DNA from: Hysterium pulicare CBS 123377
Lineage: Eukaryota; Ascomycota; Dothideomycetes; Hysteriales; Hysteriaceae
Direction of reading: 5' to 3'
Assembly: GCA_000467715.1 (NCBI GenBank)
Contig: AJFK01000504.1
Location: forward strand, 1-53,470
DNA length: 53,470 bases
Positions within the stretch are counted from its first letter, which is position 1. Each line of letters starts with the position of its first letter. The position numbers were made by a program, and so were the translations under genes. Below the pieces are notes generated by a model. It was not told the DNA's origin and ran no database searches. It was given only the letters and a program-made list of their open reading frames with translations. Positions 42,613-53,470 of this stretch are shown here, in pieces.

Positions 42613-43866
42613 ATGTGCCGCCTCACATACGTCTTCTACGCGTGTGGACACGACGATTATGTCTACCACAGCTCAACGTCAGAAATCTGCTCTCCTGGCG
42701 AGAGACTATGTAGGATTCCGGACAATCAACTCCCAAAGTCAACTGATTGGATTGCGAAGACTGAAGTTCGTCCGATCAAATGTCGTGAATGTAAATCTGG
42801 AAGGATTGACCTTAGTCGAGACCCGTATCTCAAGAGTCTCTTCGGGATCGTGTTATCCATCAAAACTCGTTTCAGTGCATTGTCCGGACGCATAATAGGC
42901 GTTGCCTCTGCGTTGGGTGTGGTTCCAGAGCATGGAATGTCTCCTGCGGAGACCATTGCACAATCCCTACGATTCACAAGGTCTCAACGAAAAGCATTGC
43001 CAGAAGCTAAAATTTATGTGGAGTTGCTCTCACGCATGACAGAAGTCTATGAGGGTTTGGGGAATAAGCGACCCGATCGGGGTGAGATAGCAATTTGGGT
43101 AAGAGCTACGGTTTTGAGCCTGGATCGCTTGGAGAGGGCGATTCAGGAGCTTGAGAAGAGCCCTGCAGCACGAGACGTACACTTGAGAGCCTCTGCGTCC
43201 ATTGCAGCTCCGAATGCTACCCAGGTTAATGCTCCTCAAGTTCAGCCTTTGCCTCTTGGTGGAGTTCGTATGACTAATCCGGGAACTCACTTCACCCATT
43301 TCATGATCAAGAGTATGGGAGGTGAGAGGAGTCCTGGAGCGCGAATTCGATGGTCTAATGTCTTCAATGCCATGACAGCGAAGAGAATCTCCAAATTCGG
43401 TCCTCAATCACAGGAACGTCCACTACCTCCTCTGCTACCGCACGATCCCTCGCCAGACTCAGAGATTGACCCACCTAGTTCAGCTTCTCTGCTCGAGCGC
43501 AGCCTCAAAGAGCAGGAATGCGCTTTGTTAGCCATGGTTGATGAGTGCTTACTCGATTCAGATGCAGACACTTTCTCTTCTTCCTCCATGACAGCTCCCA
43601 GCTGCGACTCGTCTTCATCGTTGAATCCTGAAGCTATCTGGCTCACGCCGATCACCGAGACCTTTCCCAGTGAGACCAGTTGGAATGAGGATGATGGAGG
43701 CTATCATGAGCGGAAGCTCACACTAACCAGAGATGATTGTGGATGCGACTCCTGCAGGTCTGAGCATTTCCATAACGATGACACGACAAAGATCTCGTTC
43801 AATAGAGATGAATGGGAATGTGATATTTGCGGACCTGAATGTTTCTGTAACGGCCTAATAGAGTAG
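42613..43866 (+). CDS. Unknown Cys-containing protein, 417 residues
   Basis: Single exon from the ATG at 42613. No family with known function. The N-terminus, MCRLTYVFYACGHDDYVYH, followed by further Cys pairs (EICSPGERLC; KCRECKSG), resembles a small metal-binding module seen at the start of many fungal hypothetical proteins. The middle is helical (LSRMTEVYEGLGNK; RLERAIQELEK); IRWSNVFNAMTAKRISKFG is a basic patch. The last 60 residues contain an imperfect duplication: KLTLTRDDCGCDSCRSEHF and KISFNRDEWECDICGPECF, each with three or four Cys. No signal peptide or membrane segment. Start chosen for its match to that N-terminal type; the frame is open further upstream. Confidence 0.7.
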   Translation: MCRLTYVFYACGHDDYVYHSSTSEICSPGERLCRIPDNQLPKSTDWIAKTEVRPIKCRECKSGRIDLSRDPYLKSLFGIVLSIKTRFSALSGRIIGVASALGVVPEHGMSPAETIAQSLRFTRSQRKALPEAKIYVELLSRMTEVYEGLGNKRPDRGEIAIWVRATVLSLDRLERAIQELEKSPAARDVHLRASASIAAPNATQVNAPQVQPLPLGGVRMTNPGTHFTHFMIKSMGGERSPGARIRWSNVFNAMTAKRISKFGPQSQERPLPPLLPHDPSPDSEIDPPSSASLLERSLKEQECALLAMVDECLLDSDADTFSSSSMTAPSCDSSSSLNPEAIWLTPITETFPSETSWNEDDGGYHERKLTLTRDDCGCDSCRSEHFHNDDTTKISFNRDEWECDICGPECFCNGLIE

Positions 43867-45164
43867 GAATAGTTATAGTGATACCTAGATGCTTCTCTTA
43901 TTGAAAGGTGTGTAGAAATTGAATGCCTGGTTAGAGAAAACGAGCGGAAGTGATGCATTGTTATGAATGATTGTGACTGAGAGAGCGATGGAGACCGAGG
44001 AGAAAGGGAGGCGATTGTTGAGGCTCTGCGAGGCTGTCGATCGATGAGCTGATAGCCTTCTGGCCGTTTCAGATACAAGTGTTGAATGTTCAAAGTCAGC
44101 TTTTTGAGGCTCTGCTCCCTTACGCGCCGACAGTATTGTGGTTGCCGATACTTGAGCGATCATATAAAAATAAGGCAGGATTGAGGCTCTGCTTAGAGGC
44201 AGTATAATACCCTTTTGATTGTTTCGATATGAGTGTTCACGAGAAAGAGGGGCTATGTTGAGGCTCTGCTTCCGAAGCGCAGAGTTCCTTCCAACCTTCC
44301 CCGATCAGAGACAGGATTGTGCCGTATTGCCGTGACGTAGACATGGCGGTGCGGATACGTGTCTTTCCCCTCCTGGCATTGCAATATGAGTCCTGAGACC
44401 CTGACACTCTCGAGGTTATGAGTCCGAGAAACATGCCAGATAGAAGGAATCATGGCGGAATGACTCAAGCTGTCCTCCCTGCCTCCGTACTTTGGCCCCC
44501 ATGCATCCCAGTATTAGCTTAAGAATGCTGTTCCGCCACTTCCAGGCATCATCACCATTAGAAAGAAAGCAAAACAACTTCAGCCTCGAGAATGTGGTGG
44601 AGGAGTCACGGTCAGGATTGGTTCTACGCCACACCCGCCACCTCCACTTCGGTTTAGCGGTAAGTTTGACCGCTAAAGAGACTTAGCAGTGGTGCTGCCA
44701 CCGGTGATGTTTTTTTCGGTCTGTTGCCTGACAAAATGCCATACTGTCATCGAAATGTATCGTTTGCGGCATGCAGACTCGAAAGCCAATCTCTCTTAAC
44801 CAGACCAAATGACGATTTCGGACGGCGGTGTAGATCAGCCAGGTGACGGGATGATTTAACGTGCATATCTTGTGCTTTTCACCCACATATTCGCTTCAGG
44901 CGCATTTTCAAGACTCCATCAGGCACACTTGTTTGACGCTGCGGCGACAGGAAGGTGGGTAGGTATCAGACATATAATCGATCACGGTTCCGTCATTTTC
45001 AGAGCTCCCTTCAAGGAAGGTACACTTGAACGACAACCTTCGGATTTCTCTCATTCTTTGAACCTCACCCGACGCTCGACATTCCCACCTTCGACGTCTC
45101 GAGTCCTACACGTTTTGAATTCCTCATATCAGCTCCGGCTAGGACTCTCGACCATCTCTCTTTC
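43867..45164. other. 1.3-kb intergenic with a short degenerate tandem array
   Basis: No gene seen. Left half has the tandem array at 44018-44269 (separate entry). Right half is the long promoter/5' UTR of the ABC transporter. Confidence 0.5.
44018..44269 (+). repeat. Four copies of TTGAGGCTCTGC at 77-86-base spacing
   Basis: The 12-mer TTGAGGCTCTGC occurs perfectly at 44018-44029, 44104-44115, 44181-44192 and 44258-44269, spaced 86, 77 and 77 bases. Between copies, similarity is weak, but GTTTCAGATACAAGTGTT and GTTTCGATATGAGTGTT, in units 1 and 3, match with few changes, so the array looks like a decayed tandem duplication with a conserved core. Confidence 0.8.
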
Positions 45165-48100
45165 ATGCTGACACATCGAATCGTCGCACGGCATACGAGA
45201 ACAGCGTCAACAACCATCATGCCTCACTACTCAACTCAGCGTCATGCCCTCGAAGCATTCCACTACCTAACCCCCATTGCAGTTGCTGTTCTCGCAATTG
45301 CGGTTTCAATCGTGCATTGGTGCATAGTACCACCTTCAAAGATTGCTCCGATCAACGAGCGTCGACGATCTGCCGCTAAGTGGCTGACACTGGCAATCAC
45401 GTTCTCGTATGCCGCTGAAGGATTTCTATATGTCTCTCGCGCCTTGTTACAACATGGCTGGTTCGCCTCTCAGGATTCCGTCACTTATGTCATGGGCTCA
45501 GTTTTGGTGTGGGGCTGCATGTTCATCATCCTTGCCGAGTCTGATGCGGTGAATTGGATTCCTTACATGGGTGCTTGGCTCATTGCCACTGCAATGGACA
45601 TCATTTCATGCATACTATCTGTCATGATTGTCTCTCGTACAGATGATTTCGATAATGTGCGGTTAGTCTTGCAGGTACTTAGGCTCGCTCTTCTCCTAGT
45701 ACTCTCAGGAGTGGGGCTGTTTCTCAAACCCCGTGCGGTGGAGGTGGATCCCGAAAGGCAGCCTCTACTAGCACCAGATGCTACGAATCAGGACAGCGAT
45801 GGCGCGACTCCAGCAAAAGCCAAAAACGGCAATGGCAATGAAAACGAACCTGAAGATCGGGACAAGAAGGTTAAAGAGCAGCAGCGTAAACGCCTGGAAG
45901 AACAAGGCGGCTGGCTCGGCTACCTCAAGGAATTCTTCATCTTCATACCTTACATGTGGCCATCCAAGAACAGGTTGTTACAACTCTATATGGTCCTCAT
46001 TATTCTGGTCATAATCAGTGAACGAATTCTGAACGTACTGGTTCCCCGTCAACTTGGAATTGTAGTCGATAGACTCACGGAGAGTTATGGGTCTGGAGCT
46101 TTCCCTTGGAAGGAAATCGGAATATGGATGCTTTTCGTATTCTTAGACTCAAGAGCGATCCAGGGAGTGAAGCAAGTACTTGAGTACCGGCTGTCAACAT
46201 GGTCCAATATAAGCATCACTCGGGCAGCATTCCGCCATGTCATGGGGCTTTCAATGGACTTTCACGATAATAAAGACTCCGGCGAACTCATTCAAGGCGT
46301 CGCACAAGCCGGTTCTCTCAATTCCCTTTTGACGACGCTATTTTTCGATACCGGCCCGGTTCTACTCGATGTTTTCATTGCAATCGTTTATGTCTCACAT
46401 ATCTTGGACATTTACGCCGCAGAAATCGTCATCGTTGCCGGCACCACGTACATAATCGTCACTTACAAGTTAACCAATTGGAATGCCGCAAGACGCCGTT
46501 ACTGTGCGGAGAAATCAAGAAATAGATCTAAAGTCCTATACGAATCTATTTCAAACTGGCAAACCGTCTCATACTTCAACCGGGAGGAGTTCGAAGAGCA
46601 AAGGTTCGGCAAAGCTCTTGATGAACAGGTCAACGGTGACATACGATACTACAATGCAGCACAAATAACCTTTGGAATCCAGGAGTTGGTTATGCTGTTC
46701 GGCCGCTTGAGCCTCTGCTTTCTCGCGGCATACCGAGTTTCTCAAGGTGTGAGGCCTGTCGGTAGCTTTGTGACGTTAAACGCATACTGGGGGACTTTAT
46801 CCTGGCCACTTTACATGCTGGCATACACCTATAAGCAAGTGAATCAAAGCTTGATTGATGCTGAGCGCCTTCTGCAATTACTCAAGACGAAGTCTAAGGT
46901 TGTAGAAAAGCCTGGTGCTCCGGAGTTGAAGGTAGATGGTGGAAAGGTCGTATTCACAGACGTCTCCTTCGCTTACGATGAGCGAAAACCAACTATCAAC
47001 GGGATGAGTTTTACTGCAACTTCTGGGAGCACGATTGCGTTGGTCGGGGAAACTGGAAGCGGCAAGAGCACGACCCTCAAGCTTCTGTTCCGATTCTATG
47101 ATGTCTCTAGCGGGAGCATCACCATTGATGACCAGGATATTACGGACATCAAACTGGGAAGCTTGAGGGACTCCATTGGCGTGGTCCCACAGGACCCTTC
47201 ACTCTTCAATCTATCGATTATGGAAAACGTCAGATATGCCAAACTTGATGCAACTGATGACGAGGTGCACGAAGCCTGCAAAGCTGCATCTATTCATGAC
47301 AAGATAATGAGCTTTCCAGATCAATACAATACCAAGGTCGGCGAGCGTGGCGTCAAATTGTCCGGGGGTGAGTTACAACGAGTCTCTATTGCTCGCGTTT
47401 TCCTGAAGAATCCCAAGATCGTTATCCTTGACGAGGCCACTTCCGCGATCGACTCTTCTACAGAAGCACAAATCCAGGACGCCTTTAGGAAACTTAGTAT
47501 TGGACGGACGACATTCGTCATTGCACATCGATTATCGACAATCATGGATGCCGATCTCATTCTTGTTATCGACAATGGCGACATCGTGGAAAGAGGTACT
47601 CACGAACAGCTTCTTAGTGGAGACGGCAAGTACGTGGAACTATGGACCAAGCAAACTTCCAAGAACTTGTCCTCGAGTAGCTCGGTCACTGCGGGTGAAG
47701 AAAATGACGCAGTTCTCGTCCCAGACCTTCCACCAAGTTCACATACGTCCAGTGGAGTCTCCTCTACCAATATCGCAAACGAGCCTAGTCTCCTCGACCA
47801 AGTAGATGGTCAATCAGAAAGCAAACATATGGCAGAGTCCAATCCAAAACGTAGTGGCAGCATCAGGAAGAAGATGCACGATTTGAAAGAACGCTTCAGG
47901 AACGGTGGTGGCGATGATCAAGACGACAAAGGCGATGTAGATGAGGAGCCAAATGATAACACTCCTTTAGTGGCTGTCTCGCCACGGCCGACTTACGGTA
48001 ACGATCTGCCTGAGACAGCTCGAGGCGCTCCGCAGGTACATAAACGCCGTTCTTCAAGAATCTTAAGACCTATGTCCAGCTCCAGCGAGATCCGTGCCCC

Positions 48101-48404
48101 CAGACATCTTCGCAGGAAGTCCGACGCTTCGAACACCCCGCGGCGAAGTAGTATTCCTATTCCTGTCAATGCAACTTCCCCGCCTAGAAAGGACATTCGT
48201 CGACATAACACGGCAGGAATCGAACCAGATCATGCATCTCCTCAGACCACTCACATAGAAAATGGAACCACGGATGGCCAGAATGGAAAGAAGAAGCACG
48301 ATGATGAAGATAATGAAATAACGGATGGGGAGCCTTCTATATATCACACTCCTCATGGAACACCAGGAAACTCGGTCAAGATGCAGAGAAAAACCTCTGG
48401 TTGA
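45165..48404 (+). CDS. ABCB half-transporter, Hmt1/ABCB6-like (vacuolar heavy-metal tolerance type), 1079 residues
   Basis: ATP-driven exporter of the ATM/HMT group; fission-yeast Hmt1 moves phytochelatin/GSH conjugates into the vacuole. Single exon. N-terminal region has about five extra membrane helices (HYLTPIAVAVLAIAVSIVHW onward), then a charged loop with an Asn/Glu/Lys-rich linker, the six-helix ABC core (from LLQLYMVLIILVIISERILN) and the nucleotide-binding domain. Walker A is GETGSGKST (residues 628-636), signature LSGGELQR (732-739), Walker B IVILDEATS (752-760), H-loop IAHRLST. The tail of about 230 residues after the NBD is Ser/Arg/Asp-rich and absent from Hmt1. Start at 45165 or at the next Met, 18 codons on (45219). 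Substrate (heavy-metal conjugate or tetrapyrrole) is inferred from family. Confidence 0.92.
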   Translation: MLTHRIVARHTRTASTTIMPHYSTQRHALEAFHYLTPIAVAVLAIAVSIVHWCIVPPSKIAPINERRRSAAKWLTLAITFSYAAEGFLYVSRALLQHGWFASQDSVTYVMGSVLVWGCMFIILAESDAVNWIPYMGAWLIATAMDIISCILSVMIVSRTDDFDNVRLVLQVLRLALLLVLSGVGLFLKPRAVEVDPERQPLLAPDATNQDSDGATPAKAKNGNGNENEPEDRDKKVKEQQRKRLEEQGGWLGYLKEFFIFIPYMWPSKNRLLQLYMVLIILVIISERILNVLVPRQLGIVVDRLTESYGSGAFPWKEIGIWMLFVFLDSRAIQGVKQVLEYRLSTWSNISITRAAFRHVMGLSMDFHDNKDSGELIQGVAQAGSLNSLLTTLFFDTGPVLLDVFIAIVYVSHILDIYAAEIVIVAGTTYIIVTYKLTNWNAARRRYCAEKSRNRSKVLYESISNWQTVSYFNREEFEEQRFGKALDEQVNGDIRYYNAAQITFGIQELVMLFGRLSLCFLAAYRVSQGVRPVGSFVTLNAYWGTLSWPLYMLAYTYKQVNQSLIDAERLLQLLKTKSKVVEKPGAPELKVDGGKVVFTDVSFAYDERKPTINGMSFTATSGSTIALVGETGSGKSTTLKLLFRFYDVSSGSITIDDQDITDIKLGSLRDSIGVVPQDPSLFNLSIMENVRYAKLDATDDEVHEACKAASIHDKIMSFPDQYNTKVGERGVKLSGGELQRVSIARVFLKNPKIVILDEATSAIDSSTEAQIQDAFRKLSIGRTTFVIAHRLSTIMDADLILVIDNGDIVERGTHEQLLSGDGKYVELWTKQTSKNLSSSSSVTAGEENDAVLVPDLPPSSHTSSGVSSTNIANEPSLLDQVDGQSESKHMAESNPKRSGSIRKKMHDLKERFRNGGGDDQDDKGDVDEEPNDNTPLVAVSPRPTYGNDLPETARGAPQVHKRRSSRILRPMSSSSEIRAPRHLRRKSDASNTPRRSSIPIPVNATSPPRKDIRRHNTAGIEPDHASPQTTHIENGTTDGQNGKKKHDDEDNEITDGEPSIYHTPHGTPGNSVKMQRKTSG

Positions 48405-49363
48405 ACGATGACACGACTTTATGCTCAATGATGGTAGCGACCAGCGAATTACATGCTTTCTTTATTTTTTCTTCCGGAGAAACCACTTATATCCCGGCGG
48501 GATGGCGTAGGCGTTCAGTTAGTTCGCAACGTGAAAAAGCGTTTTGTTCCCTCAATTGACAGCATTCTGAACGCGGCATGTCTTGTCTTTGTAGCGAAAT
48601 GATGAAGAATGTCCCAAGGTTGGCATATGGTTTTAACTATTTAGCAAACTACCACAGAACATACAATTGTACGACAGAACTTCTTTCCCATGCAATCTAT
48701 TTTCAAACTACCTTGACGTATACCCTAAAACGTAAAGCGTGACTATTGCATCGCTGCAGCTAGAATCTTGGAGTGCTAACTTGTGATCTGCGGAAATTCT
48801 TGCATTTTTTTCTGACATTCCCAGCTTAAACACCTCCCCAAAGACTCACTGTGAAGGGCGCCCGATACAATCATTTACCATATACTTCTTCCAGCCACCT
48901 TGCAAGGAAGTACGAAAATGCGGGGGCTTCCCTGTACACGTTGATCCAATATCGAACGCTTATAAATTCATCTCATCCCGGTCCCACCACTTCTGCACTC
49001 CACATCCATGCCCTTCCAACGAAGGCAATCCTCCCCGTCATTTTTTGCTTATGTAATTCCCCACGTTCAAGGAAATGAGAATTTAGCTCTTTCTCGATGG
49101 CTCGTTTGAGCAATTTATTGATGAGGATCCGCTAGGTTGAGAGCATGGTAGGGCTGGTCGGTTCGCAGGATTGTGCGGAATCCGGGAATAACGCCGAAGA
49201 GGAGGGGATAAAGTAACCCTCCATTTGTTGCGATGTTGCGAGGTGCAAGCATGCAGAATGTGAGTACATGGGTGCGCTTCGGCAATGATATAAGGTCGTG
49301 GGGCGAGTAATTTCTCAGCTCTCAGTTATCAGTGCTTGATTTCTTGGCTCTTTGTATAGCACA
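48405..49363. other. Intergenic, P450 promoter side
   Basis: 959 bases with the ABC gene's 3' UTR and the P450 promoter. A TATA-like GATATAAGG lies near 49286, about 75 bases before the P450 ATG. No gene or repeat recognised. Confidence 0.45.
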
Positions 49364-51137
49364 ATGAATTCCTCCTCAATCAAAGGTACTATTGGACTTG
49401 TGCTCCCTTATTCACCGCTACTACTGGTGGTCTATCTCGTTGTTTCGTATGTCAGGACCTATTATCATCTTTGTCACTTCAAGGGACCATGGATGGGATC
49501 TTTTTCGTATGCTTTTATGGCGAAGACAGCGGCTAGTGGGAAGATGTTTGAGGGGTATACGGAGGTTAGCAAGAAATATGGTAAGAACGCTACCTACATC
49601 AGCTTCTTTCGTGTTTAGGGGTTAAATATCCAAAGGTTCCCTGGCACGGATCGGGCCCAATGACCTCGTCACCGATGACCCTGAAATCATACGTCGAATG
49701 TCATCTGCTCGATCTACCTATACGCGGTCTTCCTGGTACGAGGCTGTGAGAGTGGATCCTTACGTCAATAGTCTCTTCAACGAGATGGACGTGGGAGTGC
49801 ATGATAAACGACGGGCTAAAATGGCAGGAGCTGTAAGACATCTGCTCTCCACGCTTCAAACCACCATGATGACGAAGACATTCAGTACGCAGGCAAAGAA
49901 AACCCCAACCTCGACGCTGACATCGACGAACAACTTTCCTCTCTTATCTCCCTCATCAGCCGCAAATACCTTTCAGCCAGCAACGTCCTCCGGCCTATGG
50001 ACTTTGGCCGTAAAGCGCAATATTTCACGCTAGATGTCATCACGAAAGTTGCGTATGGTCGAGCGTTCGGGTATCTAGAGAAAGACGAAGACTTATTTGA
50101 CTATATCAAGACGACGGAAGAACTAGTGCCGTTCCTGAACTTTTTTGCCGTCGTCCCGCTTGCGAACGCGATCTTGAATCGGAATTGGGTTAAGGAGAAG
50201 TTGGGGCCGAGTGTGCATGATAAGGGTGGTTTGGGGCGATTGATGGGGTGAGCCTGATTTCAAAATCCTCTCCTCGATTACTGAGTGCGTTGGCGTCTCC
50301 AGGGTCCGAGTACTGACAAGCATCAGATTGGCTCGAGAAGTCGTCGCAGAGCGCTTCGGCGACTCTAAAAAGGAGAAATTAGATATGCTAGGCGCCTTCG
50401 TTCGAAACGGTATCCCGCAACGGCAGATCGAATCCGAGGTCCTCTTCCAGATCATCGCTGGCTCAGACACAACAGCGACTGGCATCAGGGCGACGTTTCT
50501 TCATCTTGTCACCAACTCCCGTGTTCTCGCCAAGCTGCGAGCCGAGTTGGATGCCGCGGAAGCGGAAGGGAAATTGTCGAATCCAATCACCAATGCTGAA
50601 GCGAAGGCTCTACCATACTTACAAGCTGTTATCAAAGAAGGTCTGCGTATACATCCCCCGTTTAGTGGCTTGGTCATGAAGAAAGTCCCACCGGGTGGTG
50701 ATAATATCAAAGGCCAATATGTCCCTGGTGGAACGAATATCGGACACAGTACATGGGCTGTGCAAAGGAATGCCACTATCTATGGGGACGACGTCGAGAT
50801 CTTTAGACCAGAGAGATGGATCGAGGCTGATGCGGAAAAGGTGATGCGGATGGAGCAGACGGTGGATTTGATCTTTGGGTATGGGAGGTGGGGATGTCTC
50901 GGGAAGAGTGTGGCGTATGTGGAGTTGAATAAGATATTTGTTGAGGTGAGTTGTGAGACATTTCTTGAGGCTGATGGAGAGATTGAGATGCTAATGGATC
51001 TGGAGTAACAGCTCTTGCGGAATTTCGATTTCGAATTGGTAGATCCGAGCAAGCCTTGGGTTAGTATAAACTATAATCTTTTCATGCAGGATCATATGTG
51101 GATGAGGGTTACAGAAAGGGAGACGAAGAAAGTGTGA
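49364..51137 (+). CDS. Cytochrome P450 monooxygenase, pisatin-demethylase/benzoate-hydroxylase type, 506 residues
   Basis: Haem-thiolate monooxygenase anchored in the ER membrane. Five exons: 49364-49580, 49636-49832, 49886-50247, 50327-50945 and 51012-51137. N-terminal anchor LPYSPLLLVVYLVVSYVRTY. LARIGPNDLVTDDPEIIRRM is the conserved first block. The I-helix reads IIAGSDTTATGI (AGSDTT about 303-308), the K-helix ExxR is EGLRIHPP, PERW follows, and the haem loop FGYGRWGCLGK places the Cys ligand at about 449. The last exon adds LLRNFDFELVDPSKPWV. Length and pattern match the CYP57/CYP53-like fungal clan; the substrate is unknown. No other secondary-metabolism gene sits nearby, which argues for detoxification of aromatics rather than a biosynthetic cluster. 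Confidence 0.93.
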
Positions 51138-51338
51138 AAGAAGAGCAGGGTGGGTTTTCATGTTTAGATAAAGTTCAGCGTATGTCAAATGTTCTTTGGG
51201 ATAATACATTTGTAGTGTTGGAAGTAAGATATTAGCATACTCTGTTCAAGCCTTACCTTGAAATCCCCTGTACCCCAACGCCAGCGCATATGCAAGCTTT
51301 GAGCCCCTCCTTTTACAGAGAGTCTATCCACCAATCCC

Positions 51339-52361
<1,023 letters not shown>

Positions 52362-53358
52362 ATGCGCACATCCCAAACACTGCAGCGAAAGAAGAATCTT
52401 CTTTTAGCATTTGATGCCTTTGGGACTCTGTTTACGCCCACAGCGCCAATCGCTGCTCAGTATGGGGAGATAGCAAGACGCCATGGTGTTGATGGGTTCA
52501 GTCATGATGATTTGAAGGCTTCTTTTAGGGCCGCTTTTAAGGATGAATCGAAAGTTCATCCGAACTATGGGAAAGTTGCTGGATTAAATGCAGAGAAGTG
52601 GTGGGCAAATGTATGCACAACGGGAAACCCCGTTAACAGGAAGTTTAACTGAAGTAGAGTGCTGATGATGTGTTTAGGTGATATCTAAAACGTTCAAGCC
52701 ATTCCTCAGGAAAGGCCAAGACTTGCCCCAGACCATGTACACTGATCTCCTTACTCGATTTTCTACAAAACAAGGCTATCGCATCTATCCCGACGTGCTA
52801 CCCTTCTTTGAAATGCTTCGCAATGTCAAAGGCCAACCCAAGCATGGCCAGTGTTGGAAATGGGAGCAGACAGTCGTTGGCGTAATTACTAATTCAGATG
52901 ATCGCGTACCGGAAGTGCTGGCTTCTCTTGGCCTTAACATTGGTCCACGGAAGGTGGGAAGCCAGGAGCAACGGAGCACGGAAGCCAGTACTGGTGATGA
53001 TATCAACTTTGTGGTACTGAGTTATGATGTTGGATATGAAAAGCCAGATCGACGCATCTTCGACGCTGCGAAGGATTTGTTAAAGGACACCTTGACCGGG
53101 AATGCGGCGAGCGGTGAGCAGTCTATCGCTGATTTCCAAATGCTGTACGTTGGCGACGAAGCCGAGAAAGATTATTTCGGGGCAAAAGCAGCAGGCTGGG
53201 AAGCCATCCTACTAGACCGAGAAGGACATTTCGAGGAACATCTGTCAGACGAGGGCTCCATAACTTCTGTTGATTTCAGTTCCGGCCAGAACAGTGCCAA
53301 GGGTAAAGTCGATGTTATCAAAGATCTTCGAGCTTTGAGCAAGTGGCCGACTAAATAA
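52362..53358 (+). CDS. HAD-superfamily hydrolase (HDHD3-like), 309 residues
   Basis: Haloacid-dehalogenase-fold hydrolase, probably a small-molecule phosphatase. Exon 1 is 52362-52610, exon 2 is 52678-53358 (67-nt intron). Motif I is LLAFDAFGTLF: the nucleophile Asp is residue 18, but the usual second Asp two residues on is Phe. Motif II is VITNSDDR, motif III VGYEKPDRRIF with the Lys, motif IV GDEAEKDYFGAKAAGW. The cap domain runs from GEIARRHGVDG through LRKGQDLPQTMYTDLL. Length fits HDHD3/YjjG-like eukaryotic members. Cytosolic, substrate unknown. The 112 bases after the stop are 3' flank ending in a C/G-rich run at the window edge. Confidence 0.9.
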
Positions 53359-53470
53359 GCCATTATCACTCTCGAAATCCTTTGAGTCTATTCAGACTTT
53401 TCTCCTTAGATCGAGGATATCGGACAAATTTATAACCCCTTTACCTCCCCAGCCCGCCCCGCCCGCCCCG

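Noticed and set aside
48205-48235. GGAATCGAACC, tRNA T-loop-like (reverse strand)
   Set aside because: Sits inside the ABC transporter coding frame; no acceptor stem or anticodon arm around it.
53440-53470. C/G-rich run at the window end as a possible structured element
   Set aside because: Cut by the window edge; nothing can be concluded.

Overview
The window is fungal nuclear DNA from a filamentous ascomycete (Pezizomycotina). Most genes carry short introns of about 45-85 nt with GTRNGT donors, CTAAC/TTAAC-like branch sites and YAG acceptors. The gene content is typical of that group: DASH subunit Duo1, an Mcp1-like DUF1691 protein, an OYE-type flavin oxidoreductase, a GMC oxidase, an allantoate-permease-type MFS carrier and a pisatin-demethylase-type P450. 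A leotiomycete is my guess from protein style only. I recognised no tRNA, rRNA, CRISPR array or intact transposon.

Layout. 0-8.5 kb: a GMC oxidoreductase running off the left edge, about 2 kb without a convincing gene, an unknown membrane protein, a decayed alpha/beta-hydrolase gene and an MFS transporter. 9-19.9 kb: a fungal DUF7053-like protein, then an accessory-looking block with two unrelated glyco-ectodomain membrane proteins of unknown function around a short-chain dehydrogenase; the second is bracketed by an inverted pair of 50-nt identical repeats. 19.9-31.5 kb: lariat debranching enzyme Dbr1 divergent from an OYE-family reductase, a large unknown membrane protein, an Mcp1-like mitochondrial protein divergent from a C2H2 zinc-finger protein, and a tubulin-tyrosine-ligase-family protein. 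32.3-40 kb: a genome-maintenance block with Mcm10 divergent from RNase H2 subunit B, and an unknown nuclear protein divergent from Duo1. 40.5-53.4 kb: galactokinase, an unknown Cys-rich protein, a short degenerate tandem array, an Hmt1-like ABC half-transporter, a cytochrome P450, and dolichol-phosphate mannosyltransferase divergent from a HAD hydrolase.

How they work together. Most of the window is ordinary fungal housekeeping without operon logic. The exception is 32-40 kb, where Mcm10, RNase H2B and Duo1 all serve replication or segregation; the Mcm10/RNase H2B promoter carries an MCB box and an E2F-like site, consistent with shared G1/S control. I did not find a convincing new multi-gene system. 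The best leads are the repeat-flanked membrane-protein gene at 15.7-19.3 kb, the non-canonical intron in the gene for the lariat debranching enzyme, the 44-kb tandem array, and the unknown nuclear gene in the genome-maintenance block. Exon boundaries were placed by eye from splice consensus, reading frame and family conservation; coordinates include the stop codon.
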